From a virus: a stretch of DNA of 59,892 bases. The notes below the pieces were generated by a model. The model saw only the letters and a list, made by a program, of their open reading frames with translations, was not told the origin of the DNA and made no database searches. The translations under genes were made by a program, and so were the position numbers. The number at the start of each line of letters is the position of its first letter. The first letter of the stretch is position 1. Shown here in pieces: positions 16,601 to 25,631 of the stretch. The DNA lies in the IMG/VR virus record IMGVR_UViG_3300021085_000033, positions 1-59,892 of that record. One strand, given 5' to 3'.

Positions 16601-18796
16601 TGGTCCATATGACTTATCACTAACCCTAGTGATTGTTCCATCCTCTTCTTGTTTAACCTCAAAGAATGAATTAATGTTTTTGTCTTTTAGTGGATACCTA
16701 GCAAAGAATCTTGTGTTTCCTTCACTGTCTTTTTGAGATACTACATCTTGAGGTTTAATCTCAGCATCTAAAGGTATTGAAGGCGTCTTAGGCTGCTCAA
16801 CCACTGTTTCTTCAGCAGCTGCTTCTTTATCCTCTTGGACAGGCTTTTCTACAACCTCTTCTGCTGTATCTACTTCAGCAGGAGCTTCTTCAGCAGGAGC
16901 TTCTTCGGTAGGAGCTTCAGCTGTCTTTTCTGTTGGCTCAGCGTCACGATACTTATTCTCTATTTCAATAATGGAGTTGGTAAGCTCTTGTACCTTCTTT
17001 GTATCTTTATCTGCAACGGCAGTCTTTAACTGTTCCTCAAGATCAGATACAGCTTTTTTATCTTCTTCAGAAAAGATTTCTCTGTCTATTTTTACTTCCT
17101 CTGTTTCTTTAACTTCTTCATCAAGTTCAACAGCCCTATCACCTCTGTCAGAGAATTCTATATCTTGACCGAACTCTTTATACTTAGCGTCAAACTCTTC
17201 AAGCTTGTCGTTAATAGCCTCCTTGACAGCCTGCTGTGCATCACCTGTTAGGCTTCCGTCAGAGTATTTTGCGTTCAGCTCTTCTATCTCCGTGCCTAGT
17301 TCAGACAGCTGTGATAGCTGTGCTTCATCAGCACCTCTAAGCTCAGACATTGTTCTCATCTGAAGGTTAGCCTTTCTGCGTTGCAGCTGACCTATTAGCT
17401 TATCTATAGACTTGTCTTTACCAAACTCTGAGCTTTCTTTTAAAGAAGCTATCTTAGCATTGATCTGCTTAATCTGTCCTGCGTTACGGTATTGAGACGC
17501 AGCAACAACATCTTGAAACCTCTTAGGGTCTTTCTTAGCGAGCTTAAGTAAGCTCTTCTGAGCCTCTGTAATGTTACCACTACCCTCTAGATTCTTAGAT
17601 ACACCGTCCATAAAAGACTGTGCCTTAGACCCTCCTGTGGATACTATCTTAGAAGTAGGATCTGCAAGCGTTTCTAATAATACATCACGCAACGAAATCT
17701 CTTGCCCTGCGGCTAGTGAACCTAACGCTTCACCAGTACCACCAGCAAGTGACTCTACTGTTGTTTCTACAACGTCTTTGTATAATATTTTGCGACCAGC
17801 TTTTGACGACTGCTCTATAACTTCTTCAGCTGTTCCCTTTGCTAGTTGCTCAATAATCTCTTCACCAACTTCACCTACTATCTTCTTTGAGACTTTACCA
17901 GCAACACCACCTGAGATACCGTCTATAAGACCAATAACTCCAGCTCTCTTAGCTGCTTTAGACTTGATTTTCCCAATAAGCTCCTCGTTAGCAAAAGCTT
18001 GCTTTAACTCTTTAGCATCTGTAATGTCTATACCCTCTTCATCAAGCATAGCCATAATAGTAGTACCGTATTCATTGATAGCAGACGTTGCAAACGCAAA
18101 GCCACCAGCAGCACCTACAGCTGTACCTATACCGGGTACAACCGTTCCAGCCGCAGCCCCCGTACCTACAGAAGCAGCTGTCAATGGAGTTTCAGCAGCA
18201 GCTCCCATAGAGATGAAAGACTCAGGAAGCGTTCTACCTAGGTCGTACATAAACCCTACAAAGCCATCATTCTTATTATAAAAGAAGTCCCCTTCCTTAG
18301 GCTGGTTTTGTTGAATAACCTTCTGAATATCTGCGATCTCTTCAAAGTCTACACTTCTAAGACCAGCATCAGATTCAGCTAATAAGATACCTGTTTTTGC
18401 AGCAGCTACAGAACGATTAACCATCTTGTTACCGTACTCTGGATTTTCTTTTAGAACTTCCATTAAGGTAGGCTGGTCTCTAAGTACTCTACTTTCAGAT
18501 AAGTCTAAAGGACCTGTACCAATTGGAGATGTTTCAGATAGATAATCTAAGAAAGATTTTTTATGCTGCTTAACTTCAGGAGTTTCCTCTGGAGATACTG
18601 ATTCGCCAACCGAAGATACTGAAGGAGTAGACTCTTCTTTTTTTTTTGGCTCTTCAAAAGATACAATGTTTTCGTACTCTGGATACTTGGCTACTATTTT
18701 TTTAGCCAATTCAACATCATCGATGTCATTGTATTCAGGATACTTCGCTTTTACTTTCTGAGCGAATTCATATACTGTAAGCTGCTTATCTGACAT
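10673..18796 (-). CDS. Giant polyvalent ejection protein with zinc peptidase domain (2707 aa)
   Basis: The N-terminus has a repeated short motif (KVKAKYPEYNDIDDVELAKK, then KYPEY) seen in phage internal virion proteins. A Glu/Lys-rich, partly coiled region (about 420-920) follows. Near residue 1085 is LPHEMLHAY, an HExxH zinc-peptidase signature. Further on are domains resembling the large polyvalent protein-associated families. The segment WNIPTWRKNLTGGWYFMLVNG near residue 2220 is typical of LPD38. Such proteins are packed in the capsid and injected with DNA, where several domains counter host defences or prepare the cell envelope. It takes up 14% of the genome and ends the leftward virion operon before the lysis genes. 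Confidence 0.75.
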   Translation of the reverse strand: MSDKQLTVYEFAQKVKAKYPEYNDIDDVELAKKIVAKYPEYENIVSFEEPKKKEESTPSVSSVGESVSPEETPEVKQHKKSFLDYLSETSPIGTGPLDLSESRVLRDQPTLMEVLKENPEYGNKMVNRSVAAAKTGILLAESDAGLRSVDFEEIADIQKVIQQNQPKEGDFFYNKNDGFVGFMYDLGRTLPESFISMGAAAETPLTAASVGTGAAAGTVVPGIGTAVGAAGGFAFATSAINEYGTTIMAMLDEEGIDITDAKELKQAFANEELIGKIKSKAAKRAGVIGLIDGISGGVAGKVSKKIVGEVGEEIIEQLAKGTAEEVIEQSSKAGRKILYKDVVETTVESLAGGTGEALGSLAAGQEISLRDVLLETLADPTSKIVSTGGSKAQSFMDGVSKNLEGSGNITEAQKSLLKLAKKDPKRFQDVVAASQYRNAGQIKQINAKIASLKESSEFGKDKSIDKLIGQLQRRKANLQMRTMSELRGADEAQLSQLSELGTEIEELNAKYSDGSLTGDAQQAVKEAINDKLEEFDAKYKEFGQDIEFSDRGDRAVELDEEVKETEEVKIDREIFSEEDKKAVSDLEEQLKTAVADKDTKKVQELTNSIIEIENKYRDAEPTEKTAEAPTEEAPAEEAPAEVDTAEEVVEKPVQEDKEAAAEETVVEQPKTPSIPLDAEIKPQDVVSQKDSEGNTRFFARYPLKDKNINSFFEVKQEEDGTITRVSDKSYGPAVKTLKKRLAKEEPTAKAEPVQEIDTETIGVEENTIEDAEFRIEDLNEEITIEKGNIKEAKDKAKEDIAAVRKSKLSKEQKAEKIEEIRAELQDNVDEINGNIGIYKEDINALKSDIRKSKKRIAKLSAPQPTAKKKPAPKKQAKQQIKTEEVEITLLEENGSVKPLTKSGPTTDPRNVQTGKMTIEYGDKGITFKTTEDTGRMKEQGGEIFVSNEQISKMPNIGKFEKNTKEYAQHVASMSGIADPKPEIDPIEGLMSRAIKVEDIGKEGTASAKRFTAKQGEQLTAMVNNFEKILKSSGARRVKVLFFNQSDSVAYRSYKTGKDSFASKGSYFDNTIVVNIDSADMSTLPHEMLHAYISSVRMDDKKIVQFTNAIENELNKGSNSERELAKELAAFRDRYIERKVYGEGKTKEDALIAEEFLAQYVGLLSTASEGMPKAKQLSFIDKIRAAVVKFLSKIGIVDKNLVDKIKTREDALNFINGFVDALQGRVDPTAKEKVLDQTQPLTDSPVEISSTDVKTSRQQIKTEGTYIKKSDLVDVKKLFSDFKKKNNREPNVWIWMSDQLKRGSYNNKKTGVTTNLEGGVGFAYDKDNKAKKIAWASGLSIKTLNERVAKADFIWFMAGSEKSSFNFSKGTTKTIIAEIEAGMSKLIGQTYNGVEIKEGSYEEFTKIALNILKDDKSKKWSAVKSALEKGVKVVDHPIRTKIASDLLNAGTTVKMNLDIHKFLHEDLGVPKLNEFHELIRDEFLKKNEYSNGDMSLIIKPEGVEAEANIHDTYPHAILGEVVGMPSKKNYVLDVVPEESKTVISKKTGLSIEKPGTPVMIKTAVGDVGAIYEGKDLSIAREQIDWQASLFGKGQVNPAIVNRATPVQSAALELLQGKITNAEYQETVRIAQPIEAITKFFLPASTKDMADALDSNKGKLLNVELEDGTIVGLRLDIPAYKNRNIWIVSVHDKGASGKSLTYGSVAWATNVQFGSNPKIAAFIAAGKNMDTLEKQNKSTIARMHGEWKNFEGKTKEEKDAAAVKKVEEIVAIENSYPGAARKGSPWRQIGMNPFRHSYFYDRRNGKPVVGASEVVQIGGLVYAKDVLYADRNDMAFEVSGYKDANGDPVRFQLELDDMDIQPSVYKKNIFQKIASQFVWTNIEKQARILFESKEGQVTLAVKEGREISKNLRRLAKDKETLDMMSDYMEGIDRTAISKKLSKTSKGVRILDLLRDADAMVESFGNQIVDDPAFETLATELKFAITNNAGTYLKTRYRFFTDKKYKIKDKARKKAIQAERDMIVARQLAVLKKAGLSEEEIDQTIQDSISDINKQAHESIDLYINKLENIKKAPSVTGADIRIPSSSFQMKKDIAYHIQELLGVEKDPVTRFSATVQAQANILYKGRMVQGLLDMSQGVWDEYILDSEPDPAKAPLYKFVKDPYSPLNGKYVHEEIMNIFDRKPLYESDKAWLQAYFSLLKIGRKSKVIWNIPTWRKNLTGGWYFMLVNGVLANPRMYKDLKDRLTLTVNSDKIMTDPQTKAWLKVMGKKGLLGANVDAQLIGINDAAYQYMYDGDEKAYKRAFKKVYSSLSNFDKFLQEKYSAVDDYTKLVIFRMEVESFAMKIYGKEYESLTEAQKDRVHDDAAEFVKQNTPTFSRLPKFYDKLAVIPIVGDFVSFQFESIRSMSSNILNGVEDMKIAINGVDKNGNKLNEEQTKAYKASAGKRLVGTLSALALKYAMVEGFQELFLDDEDEELAEDAKRVSPEWMKGQSLIVKSIKKNGDVRVYNYSSEDPYGTVGDLTSPAGWGSLLNTFIRPNIAADYIFRAVKGEDIYGRKLFDKSDTAVENALAFLGYTAKTFIVPPFISSSYRDVVSKNEKNAIDLFTEGETAKDLSLTIGERSFMRDYQYNILDQFRYSVKDIASNKPLKDAGNIDKRYRHLDSVREDYYAIKRIAISKGNPELSKKAKDIIKRNFDQEEERFIFNNLRRR

Positions 18797-18798
18797 AA

Positions 18799-20037
18799 TT
18801 ATGGCAATAGTATTCCTAGACGATCATTGCTATTTGCAGATGACCCGTTTTCTTCTTGCGAAGATACGTAATTTCTAGAAGCTGTTGGTCTATAGTAGTC
18901 TATTGCGCCTTTGCTTTTAGAGTTTATGAAGCTAATATCTTTATCCGTAGCCTCTCTAGTTTCGTACTCTTTTTCTTTTACAGTTTTAAACTCTCCGTCG
19001 ACTACTTTGTCTACTTCAACAACTCTAGCCTCAGTAACATAAACCCTACCATCTTCATCATATCCAAATGACTCTATGTCATCTATCTTTGAAGGCATAG
19101 GATACATAGTTAATCTAGACACGTTTGAAGGGGGTCTAAATAAATCAACTGTAGATTCCGGATATGGCTGTAGCATTTGGAAGCTCTTATCTATAGATCC
19201 TCTACCATCCTTGTCGTCTTTCTGTTTGAGATCACTAGGCAATACTTTCATATAGTTCTCTACTAGCTCCTGCTTGTACTTCTCTATAAACTCTTCTCTT
19301 TTTTCTTCAGGCTGGTTACGCAAGAATTCTAGCTCCTCCATAGTGTTAAGAGTACCATCTTCACCGCCAGCAAATCCATTACGAATACCGCCCCAAGCCA
19401 TTGCCTTTTCTACAGAAGACTCATTGGCATTAATAAAAGAATCAGCAAGACTCTCCGCATATCTACGAGCAGAGGTAGCGTTTAGCTGTCCTGTATCATT
19501 GTAGAAATCTTTTATCTTGGCTGAGCTCATCTGAGCCATTTTCTGAGCCTGATCTACAGGATTAGCTAGATCGTATTTCATAGACTTAGCAACGACAAAT
19601 GGTTCTTGTACAGCTAATACAATATCATCAGCTGTTCGCTTTGTACGTCTGTACTCATCAGATAACGATAAGAATTCCTGACCACTAATAGAGTACTTAC
19701 TAGGGTCTGCTTTATATGCAGCAACCTGAGACCGATATTGATCAGCGTTAGCTATAGCTGTGCCTGCTAATTGTGCGTACGCGCCGTAAGCCTCATCAGC
19801 CTTTCTGCGAGCACCTCTATCTCCTGACTCTACAGCACTATCTAATTCTTGTTGATATGCATCCCAAGCTTCTTGAACAGCTGGTTTATCTCCTTCTAGG
19901 TATGCCCCCTCCTTCTTCTTGTTGGAGTCAACCCAATCGTTCATCTCATTGATGTTTTGACGCTTCTGCTGCATAGCATTTTGTGCCATTCCCCCGAAGT
20001 CAGGTGTCTTGATTATATTTGATGGTACAAATTCCAT
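18799..20037 (-). CDS. Putative internal virion protein (412 aa)
   Basis: This is a mostly helical, charged protein with no enzyme motif. It starts MEFVPSNIIKTPDFGGMAQN, includes long Ala/Glu/Gln helices and ends in a Ser/Asn-rich tail. It lies between the giant ejection protein and the 321-residue putative internal protein, with a start overlapping the previous stop, so a role in the ejected core of a podovirus-like particle is inferred. Confidence 0.55.
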   Translation of the reverse strand: MEFVPSNIIKTPDFGGMAQNAMQQKRQNINEMNDWVDSNKKKEGAYLEGDKPAVQEAWDAYQQELDSAVESGDRGARRKADEAYGAYAQLAGTAIANADQYRSQVAAYKADPSKYSISGQEFLSLSDEYRRTKRTADDIVLAVQEPFVVAKSMKYDLANPVDQAQKMAQMSSAKIKDFYNDTGQLNATSARRYAESLADSFINANESSVEKAMAWGGIRNGFAGGEDGTLNTMEELEFLRNQPEEKREEFIEKYKQELVENYMKVLPSDLKQKDDKDGRGSIDKSFQMLQPYPESTVDLFRPPSNVSRLTMYPMPSKIDDIESFGYDEDGRVYVTEARVVEVDKVVDGEFKTVKEKEYETREATDKDISFINSKSKGAIDYYRPTASRNYVSSQEENGSSANSNDRLGILLP

Positions 20038-21002
20038 TACTTGAATTGAGGTTTGTTTAATAGAGAACGAACGAACTTGTGTAGATCTGAGCTTCCTGAT
20101 TTAGCAAACTTTTGCATCTGCTTAGCCTGCTTAGGGTTAAAGATGTATTCACCGCCAGTCATTTCACCAATCTTAGCGCCATCCTTCATAATGTTTATAG
20201 GGTTTTCCTTGTGTGAGAATTTACCCGGAGTCTTTTGAACACCACCCTTTTTCATTGTCTTCATATCCGGCTCTATTTGAAGTGCGCCAAGTACTTTTCC
20301 ATCAGTAACACTCGGAGTAACTACAACTTCATCTAGCATCACACTTCCTTCTGGAATACCAACACCAGATGTAGCGCTAGTGCCAGTTTGTGACATAGCA
20401 TTTTCTGGCTGATAAAACATAGAAGGTCCGCTAGACTTTTTAGACTTTTTAGTCTTTACTCCAGATGTTTTCTTGCCTATAAGACCTTCTGCTTTAGCTC
20501 CTTGAAACTGAACACCAGCTTCCAATACATCACCAAGACCTCCAGAGATGTTCTGCTGACCTGCAGAGATAGCATTCATTGCCAAGTCTTCCTCACGATT
20601 CTGTCTAGTAACATCACGCTGACGTTGATATTCAGCACCTCTGGTAGCTTGAGTCATAGCCTGCATAATCTCTGCCTGCTGTTGAGTTAGCGCTTGTGTC
20701 TTCGCCCCAGATCCTGATGCGGTAACAGCTCCGATACCTCCAATTACTCCACGGCTTCCGGCTTGCTGTAGTGCAGCTGTAGATGTAGCCATACTCTTGT
20801 TGATCTCATCTATCCTGCGCTTAGATATTTCGCTAGCCCTTGCTTGCTTGATTAAATCAGCATACTCAGAAGGCGTTCCAGTAGGTGCCTCATAAGCGCC
20901 AGCAAGAGCTTGCTTACCCTTGCTTTTTTGCCAAGCGCCATATCCGGCTTTTGCTACACCGGCAGCACCCTTGGCTAATAACATCATTGTAATTGGATCC
21001 AT
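20037..21002 (-). CDS. Putative internal virion protein (321 aa)
   Basis: The N-terminus MDPITMMLLAKGAAGVAKAGYG is a small-residue hydrophobic helix like that of T7-type internal protein B. Gln/Ala-rich helices follow, then a C-terminal module IGEMTGGEYIFNPKQAKQMQK that I remember from virion proteins of Bacteroidota phages. A -7 box TATTTTTG lies only four bases before the start, so its mRNA is probably leaderless. It probably forms part of the ejection apparatus. Confidence 0.6.
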   Translation of the reverse strand: MDPITMMLLAKGAAGVAKAGYGAWQKSKGKQALAGAYEAPTGTPSEYADLIKQARASEISKRRIDEINKSMATSTAALQQAGSRGVIGGIGAVTASGSGAKTQALTQQQAEIMQAMTQATRGAEYQRQRDVTRQNREEDLAMNAISAGQQNISGGLGDVLEAGVQFQGAKAEGLIGKKTSGVKTKKSKKSSGPSMFYQPENAMSQTGTSATSGVGIPEGSVMLDEVVVTPSVTDGKVLGALQIEPDMKTMKKGGVQKTPGKFSHKENPINIMKDGAKIGEMTGGEYIFNPKQAKQMQKFAKSGSSDLHKFVRSLLNKPQFK

Positions 21003-21006
21003 ACTG

Positions 21007-21014
21007 CAAAAATA
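21007..21014 (-). promoter_or_regulatory. Promoter -7 box for a leaderless internal-protein mRNA
   Basis: Read on the minus strand this is TATTTTTG (TAnnTTTG) followed by CAGT and the ATG of the 321-residue protein. The start codon would lie at about the transcription start. Confidence 0.5.
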
Positions 21015-21020
21015 CTAATT

Positions 21021-24000
21021 TTAGTTATGCGCTTTAGAATCAGCGATGATTGTGTTTATCGCAAATAACTCTATAGGCTCTGTTGTTGTTTTTTCTATTC
21101 TTACTTTCATATAGTAGTCTCTGATCTGATCACCCTCAATAGCTGAGTCACCAACCACTACCAATAAATCACCAGCTGTAGCCGATACATTACCACTAAA
21201 TACTATGGTGTCTCCATTCACAGATACTGGGCTTACAGCTTTGCTTATAAGCGTGGCTCCAGATACACCGTATAATGTAGCTGTGCTACCTAGCGGGAAC
21301 GATGTAGATATCTTAGTAGAGAATGTTACGTCTGTATCGTTAACCACATCTGACGCAACTTCTCCAAGTGAGAATATCTCGCTTGTGCTAGACACTGAAG
21401 AAATTGTAGATGCATATGAAGATGTTGATCCGTGTATATACGAATAGTAGAACCCTTCCTTCTTACTGAAAGAGCTTTCAGCTATCGTAGATGTCTGGTC
21501 AGTAGTATATACTGTAGCTGACCACGGAGAATTACCTTCCAGCGACATAGATTCAAACGTCTTGATAGATGATGGTTCTGCATTAGACACAACCTCTACT
21601 ACAGAAGCTACAGCTTCACTACCGTACCAGCTGTTTCTGTTGGCAGTTTCATCGTGTTTGTATATTTTACCGTTCTTGAATGTATACATTACAGAGTGTA
21701 CAGAATCCACACGCTCAGGAACAAAAGAGTATAGCGTTGTCCAAACTCTGTCGTTTATTGAGTATGCAGCTGTGAATGCACTTACAGTGCTTGATGATGG
21801 ATCAATACCACCTACATCATCTGATGTACAATAGTTGTTGTCAAATATGAACGATGGTGTATACATATTTACACGTATAGCAACAAAGAAATCAAACGAA
21901 CTATTCGTAGCTACTCCTAGTACATTACTTGCTTGATATGGCAGTGACACATATACTGGTGCTCCGCTTGACAGCTGATCTAAGTATACTACTGCTTCTA
22001 CACCTGAGTCAAAGTAGTCACACGTTTCGTCAAAAGTTCTTGGGTCGTTAGAGAATCCAAACACTGCCGACGGATTGTATTGTGTCTGTACTAAGACTTG
22101 AGTTCCAGACGAATCCAAAGACACTGGATAACTGTAGTCACCTACGGTAACAGCAGATTCTGTAACCTCTCCAGAGTGTATTACATAGTGGTCATTATCA
22201 GAGTCAATACCGCCGCCAACTAAATGTGAGCTGTACTTAGATACGCTCTCAAACCTATCTTCAAAGTATGAAGACATATTTACATCGCTAACGATTGTAA
22301 TTCCCTGCGAGTCTATACGCAGCACCTTGGCTGCATTAACATCAGCAAAGTATGTCATACCATCCTTAAAGGCGACAGACTCTGGGTGATTACCAACTCC
22401 GTATTCACCTACGTAATAGGCTTCAGCGCCTAATACATTCGTGTCTACAGTTACTAAGTTCTCACCAGATCCAGTTTGAATGATGTTTCTGTTTACAGGG
22501 AGTCTACCTGTTCTCTTCTCTTGTAGGTAGTATAGCACATCGTTGTATCCAACCATATACTTGATACTTCCGTACTCGTAGGATATGTCCTTATAGTTGG
22601 CTAGAGACAAGTTGAATGAAGACAGGTTCAAGCTCAGGCTGTCCTCAGCATCAAAGTCAGAATAGGTTATAGAGCCACTACGCTTAACTTTCTTTGCGTC
22701 TGGTATATAAGCTATAGGACGGCCAATAGAAGTGCTCTTAGAATCAAAGAAATCACTTACAGAGTAGTCTTCTATGTATTCAATAACTGCGTTCTGTCTT
22801 TGCCATCTTTGTGTAGACCAGTTAGTAGGCTGCTTATTCTCTATGAATAGGTTTCTCAAGCGCCAATACACATCCCCTTTCTCAATCTCTATAACCGTTT
22901 GTGGATTAGTTACTGTATATGTGGCAGATGGCGGTGTGGAATTAGCTGTACCGTATACATAGTATCCAGAATCATCATTCTTTACATAGTCTACGTATAT
23001 ATCGTAATCGTTAGAGAATAGTATATCCCCCGGAAATACTTTTATAGATGTAGTAAACTGCACATCAGTAGCTGTACTACCAGCAACAATAGTTACAGGT
23101 ACAGAGGTTGATGTTCTGTCATCATTGTGAGATCCATTAATTATAGTGTAGTTCGTACCTATCTCATAATATATCTCAGTGTCAGATTTCTTTTTGTTTT
23201 TTACGATCTCAACTATACATCTATCAAACCAAGCACTTTCGTTAGCGATGATTTTCTTGCGTGTAAAGTTTGTTGCATCAGGATTTTGTTTTACAACAAG
23301 GAATGAACCTGTAGTAGCAGAGATTGCCGCTTCATTTATCTTGTTTAGAATTGGGTTATTGTCATCTTCTAACAGTGTTACAAAATCCACGACCTCAAAA
23401 TCTAGAGAGGTTCTAGCGTTTCCTGAAAACTTAACAATTCTTAGTCGATCTCCTTTTTCAAATGTGTATGATATGTCCGCCCCTTCTCCTTTTATATATC
23501 CACCATCTTTATCAAACAACTGGTTTAATGATACGTATATGGTTCTTGAAGATGAGAAGCTGCTTAACTTAAAGTCTTCTCTAAATGGAACATACGCGCC
23601 TTGAACACCATACATAAGCTTCAGCTCTGTATTTCCACTACCAGTGTATACTGGTGCCCAACGCTTAGCCCAATCTGGTGGATCATTCTTAAGACGTACT
23701 ACAGCTGTAGATCTACCCGTTATTGCCGGAGTGTTGTTAGCAAGGTTTGTTAGAGACTTCCTACTCCCCAGCGCAGACATATACACAGAGCCAAGCTCTT
23801 GCACACCTGAGCTGCGGTTCCTGTCATCATAGTATACAACACCGAGTTTGTGTGAAGACCCAGACTTGAAAGCCCTGTATCCATTGGCATTCTCCATCGC
23901 TACAAAACTACCTACAGATAAATCTTCATTAGACCAGTCTATAGCGTATGGTGGGTTATTTATAGTGTTCTGTAGTTTTATAACCTCAGCGTTTACTACT

Positions 24001-25628
24001 TCTCTTTTATTGCCGCCGAAGTAAAATGAGTTTAGGTATAACTCAGCTTTTACAAATCTAAACCTAAACTGAGAGCTATTAGATGAGTTCCAGAAGTCTA
24101 TTTCAAATTCTAACTTGCCCTTGAAGTCTCCAGACTCATTTGTAAATGGTGTGCTAAATCCAGTTCTCAATGTGGTTAATGATTGGCCACCATCCAATGG
24201 AGATAAAAGAGATATATATCTGTCTCCATCTAATTTAAACTTAACTAAATCAGATACGTCTTGTTTATTTGTTCCAATAGGAATGTCTATAATTCGCTTT
24301 ACTGCAACGCCATTCATAAAGAATTGTATACCGTCCTTAGCTTCGTCTAATCCAATTGTTTTTGCATTGTCTCCATTCTCATCTGCACTTGTTACATAGT
24401 AATCACGAGCAAAGTTTAGGTTATTCCCACCGCTGTCCGTTATAGTAATCTCATCAGCTCTATACACAAAATTTATAAACAGCTTGCCACCATCTGGGAA
24501 ACTGTTAGGTAATGATGAGTAATCAATTTCAACGTAACCTAATAATACAGCAGCTGTAATATTATATACCGGCTCTTCATCGTAGTGGTTTGGTAACACC
24601 TCAGCTTGAGATATATTTACATTATCGTATCCTTCGGTATATCCGCCGTACATTAACCTGCCGCTAGTGATCTCTTGAGAGTCAGCTAACTGAGGAACAT
24701 TATCATATAGTTTGTTCTGCTCTGTTGCTGGCAATGCCGTACCCAACTTATCGTTAGTAAACCTGATAGTCTTTACTCCGGTGCCAACTGTGTTGCCTGC
24801 CTCCTCGATAAGGTAGAACGTGCCTTCATTACCTTCACGTGCGTATACAGCTATCTTATCCACATCTGCAGGTGAGTTGCTTACAGATACATTAATTTGA
24901 TTCCAATAGTTCAACTGTCCAGCAGTAGAAAAAGAATCTCTTAGCTGTGGCACAGATATACCAAGTTCAGAATATGGTGACATCGCACTGTGCTCACCAT
25001 CTTCATAGATGTATTTGTAAGCGAACTGGAAGTTCTTTTCTTTTATTCTGTTTTCCTTAACCGTACTATTGTTAGCCAAGGCAACGTAAGGTGGATCTAA
25101 TGGTGGTTGCTTTGCAGCAGTGATCACCAATAGCTTCTCCTTATCAGTACCAGTCAACAGCTGTGGATATCCGTTTACGATAGCCTTAGTAGTGTTGATC
25201 TTTTTAGGATCTGTGAGACCGTCGTTGAAGTACAGCAGTACATCTCCGTTGATGTTCACATATATATTGCCTTTAACTAAACCGTTCTCAGTAAACTCTA
25301 ATACAGAGTCTCTCATTACACGTTGCGCTTGATTAGCTCCTACGCTGTAACGATAGATGCTGTGATCATCATTGCTGTTCCAAATAAAGTAGAAGATAAA
25401 TCCTAGCTGCTCATCAGATACACTACCAATAACCTTGTTGGTGCCAGCAGGTAATGCGTGACTAAGGTCAATAGCTGTATTGCCATAAGCATTCTTAAGG
25501 ACCATTGCATCGCCATCTTCCTCGGTTGATACACGGACGTTTAAAGCATCCGTCATTTCAACCGACTTAATCAAGCGTTCATCATCGTCCTTGTTTAAGT
25601 ATCTCGGTGTAAGTTTATGTACAGCCAT
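21021..25628 (-). CDS. Tail nozzle / stabilisation protein (1535 aa)
   Basis: The N-terminus MAVHKLTPRYLNKDDDERLIK followed by DALNVRVSTEEDGDAMVLKN and repeated beta-propeller-like strands resembles the large tail nozzle proteins of crAss-like and T7-like podoviruses (T7 gp12 role). The rest is beta-rich, with Ser/Thr/Asp repeats. It lies between the ring-protein genes and internal virion genes, the expected order. It would form the end of the short tail. Homology is judged from the start motif and context only. Confidence 0.65.
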   Translation of the reverse strand: MAVHKLTPRYLNKDDDERLIKSVEMTDALNVRVSTEEDGDAMVLKNAYGNTAIDLSHALPAGTNKVIGSVSDEQLGFIFYFIWNSNDDHSIYRYSVGANQAQRVMRDSVLEFTENGLVKGNIYVNINGDVLLYFNDGLTDPKKINTTKAIVNGYPQLLTGTDKEKLLVITAAKQPPLDPPYVALANNSTVKENRIKEKNFQFAYKYIYEDGEHSAMSPYSELGISVPQLRDSFSTAGQLNYWNQINVSVSNSPADVDKIAVYAREGNEGTFYLIEEAGNTVGTGVKTIRFTNDKLGTALPATEQNKLYDNVPQLADSQEITSGRLMYGGYTEGYDNVNISQAEVLPNHYDEEPVYNITAAVLLGYVEIDYSSLPNSFPDGGKLFINFVYRADEITITDSGGNNLNFARDYYVTSADENGDNAKTIGLDEAKDGIQFFMNGVAVKRIIDIPIGTNKQDVSDLVKFKLDGDRYISLLSPLDGGQSLTTLRTGFSTPFTNESGDFKGKLEFEIDFWNSSNSSQFRFRFVKAELYLNSFYFGGNKREVVNAEVIKLQNTINNPPYAIDWSNEDLSVGSFVAMENANGYRAFKSGSSHKLGVVYYDDRNRSSGVQELGSVYMSALGSRKSLTNLANNTPAITGRSTAVVRLKNDPPDWAKRWAPVYTGSGNTELKLMYGVQGAYVPFREDFKLSSFSSSRTIYVSLNQLFDKDGGYIKGEGADISYTFEKGDRLRIVKFSGNARTSLDFEVVDFVTLLEDDNNPILNKINEAAISATTGSFLVVKQNPDATNFTRKKIIANESAWFDRCIVEIVKNKKKSDTEIYYEIGTNYTIINGSHNDDRTSTSVPVTIVAGSTATDVQFTTSIKVFPGDILFSNDYDIYVDYVKNDDSGYYVYGTANSTPPSATYTVTNPQTVIEIEKGDVYWRLRNLFIENKQPTNWSTQRWQRQNAVIEYIEDYSVSDFFDSKSTSIGRPIAYIPDAKKVKRSGSITYSDFDAEDSLSLNLSSFNLSLANYKDISYEYGSIKYMVGYNDVLYYLQEKRTGRLPVNRNIIQTGSGENLVTVDTNVLGAEAYYVGEYGVGNHPESVAFKDGMTYFADVNAAKVLRIDSQGITIVSDVNMSSYFEDRFESVSKYSSHLVGGGIDSDNDHYVIHSGEVTESAVTVGDYSYPVSLDSSGTQVLVQTQYNPSAVFGFSNDPRTFDETCDYFDSGVEAVVYLDQLSSGAPVYVSLPYQASNVLGVATNSSFDFFVAIRVNMYTPSFIFDNNYCTSDDVGGIDPSSSTVSAFTAAYSINDRVWTTLYSFVPERVDSVHSVMYTFKNGKIYKHDETANRNSWYGSEAVASVVEVVSNAEPSSIKTFESMSLEGNSPWSATVYTTDQTSTIAESSFSKKEGFYYSYIHGSTSSYASTISSVSSTSEIFSLGEVASDVVNDTDVTFSTKISTSFPLGSTATLYGVSGATLISKAVSPVSVNGDTIVFSGNVSATAGDLLVVVGDSAIEGDQIRDYYMKVRIEKTTTEPIELFAINTIIADSKAHN

Positions 25629-25631
25629 TTA

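Noticed and set aside
17571-18281. 236-residue open frame opposite the giant ejection gene
   Set aside because: Ser/Pro/Ala-rich composition is that of a shadow of a minus-strand coding frame. No start context or domain.
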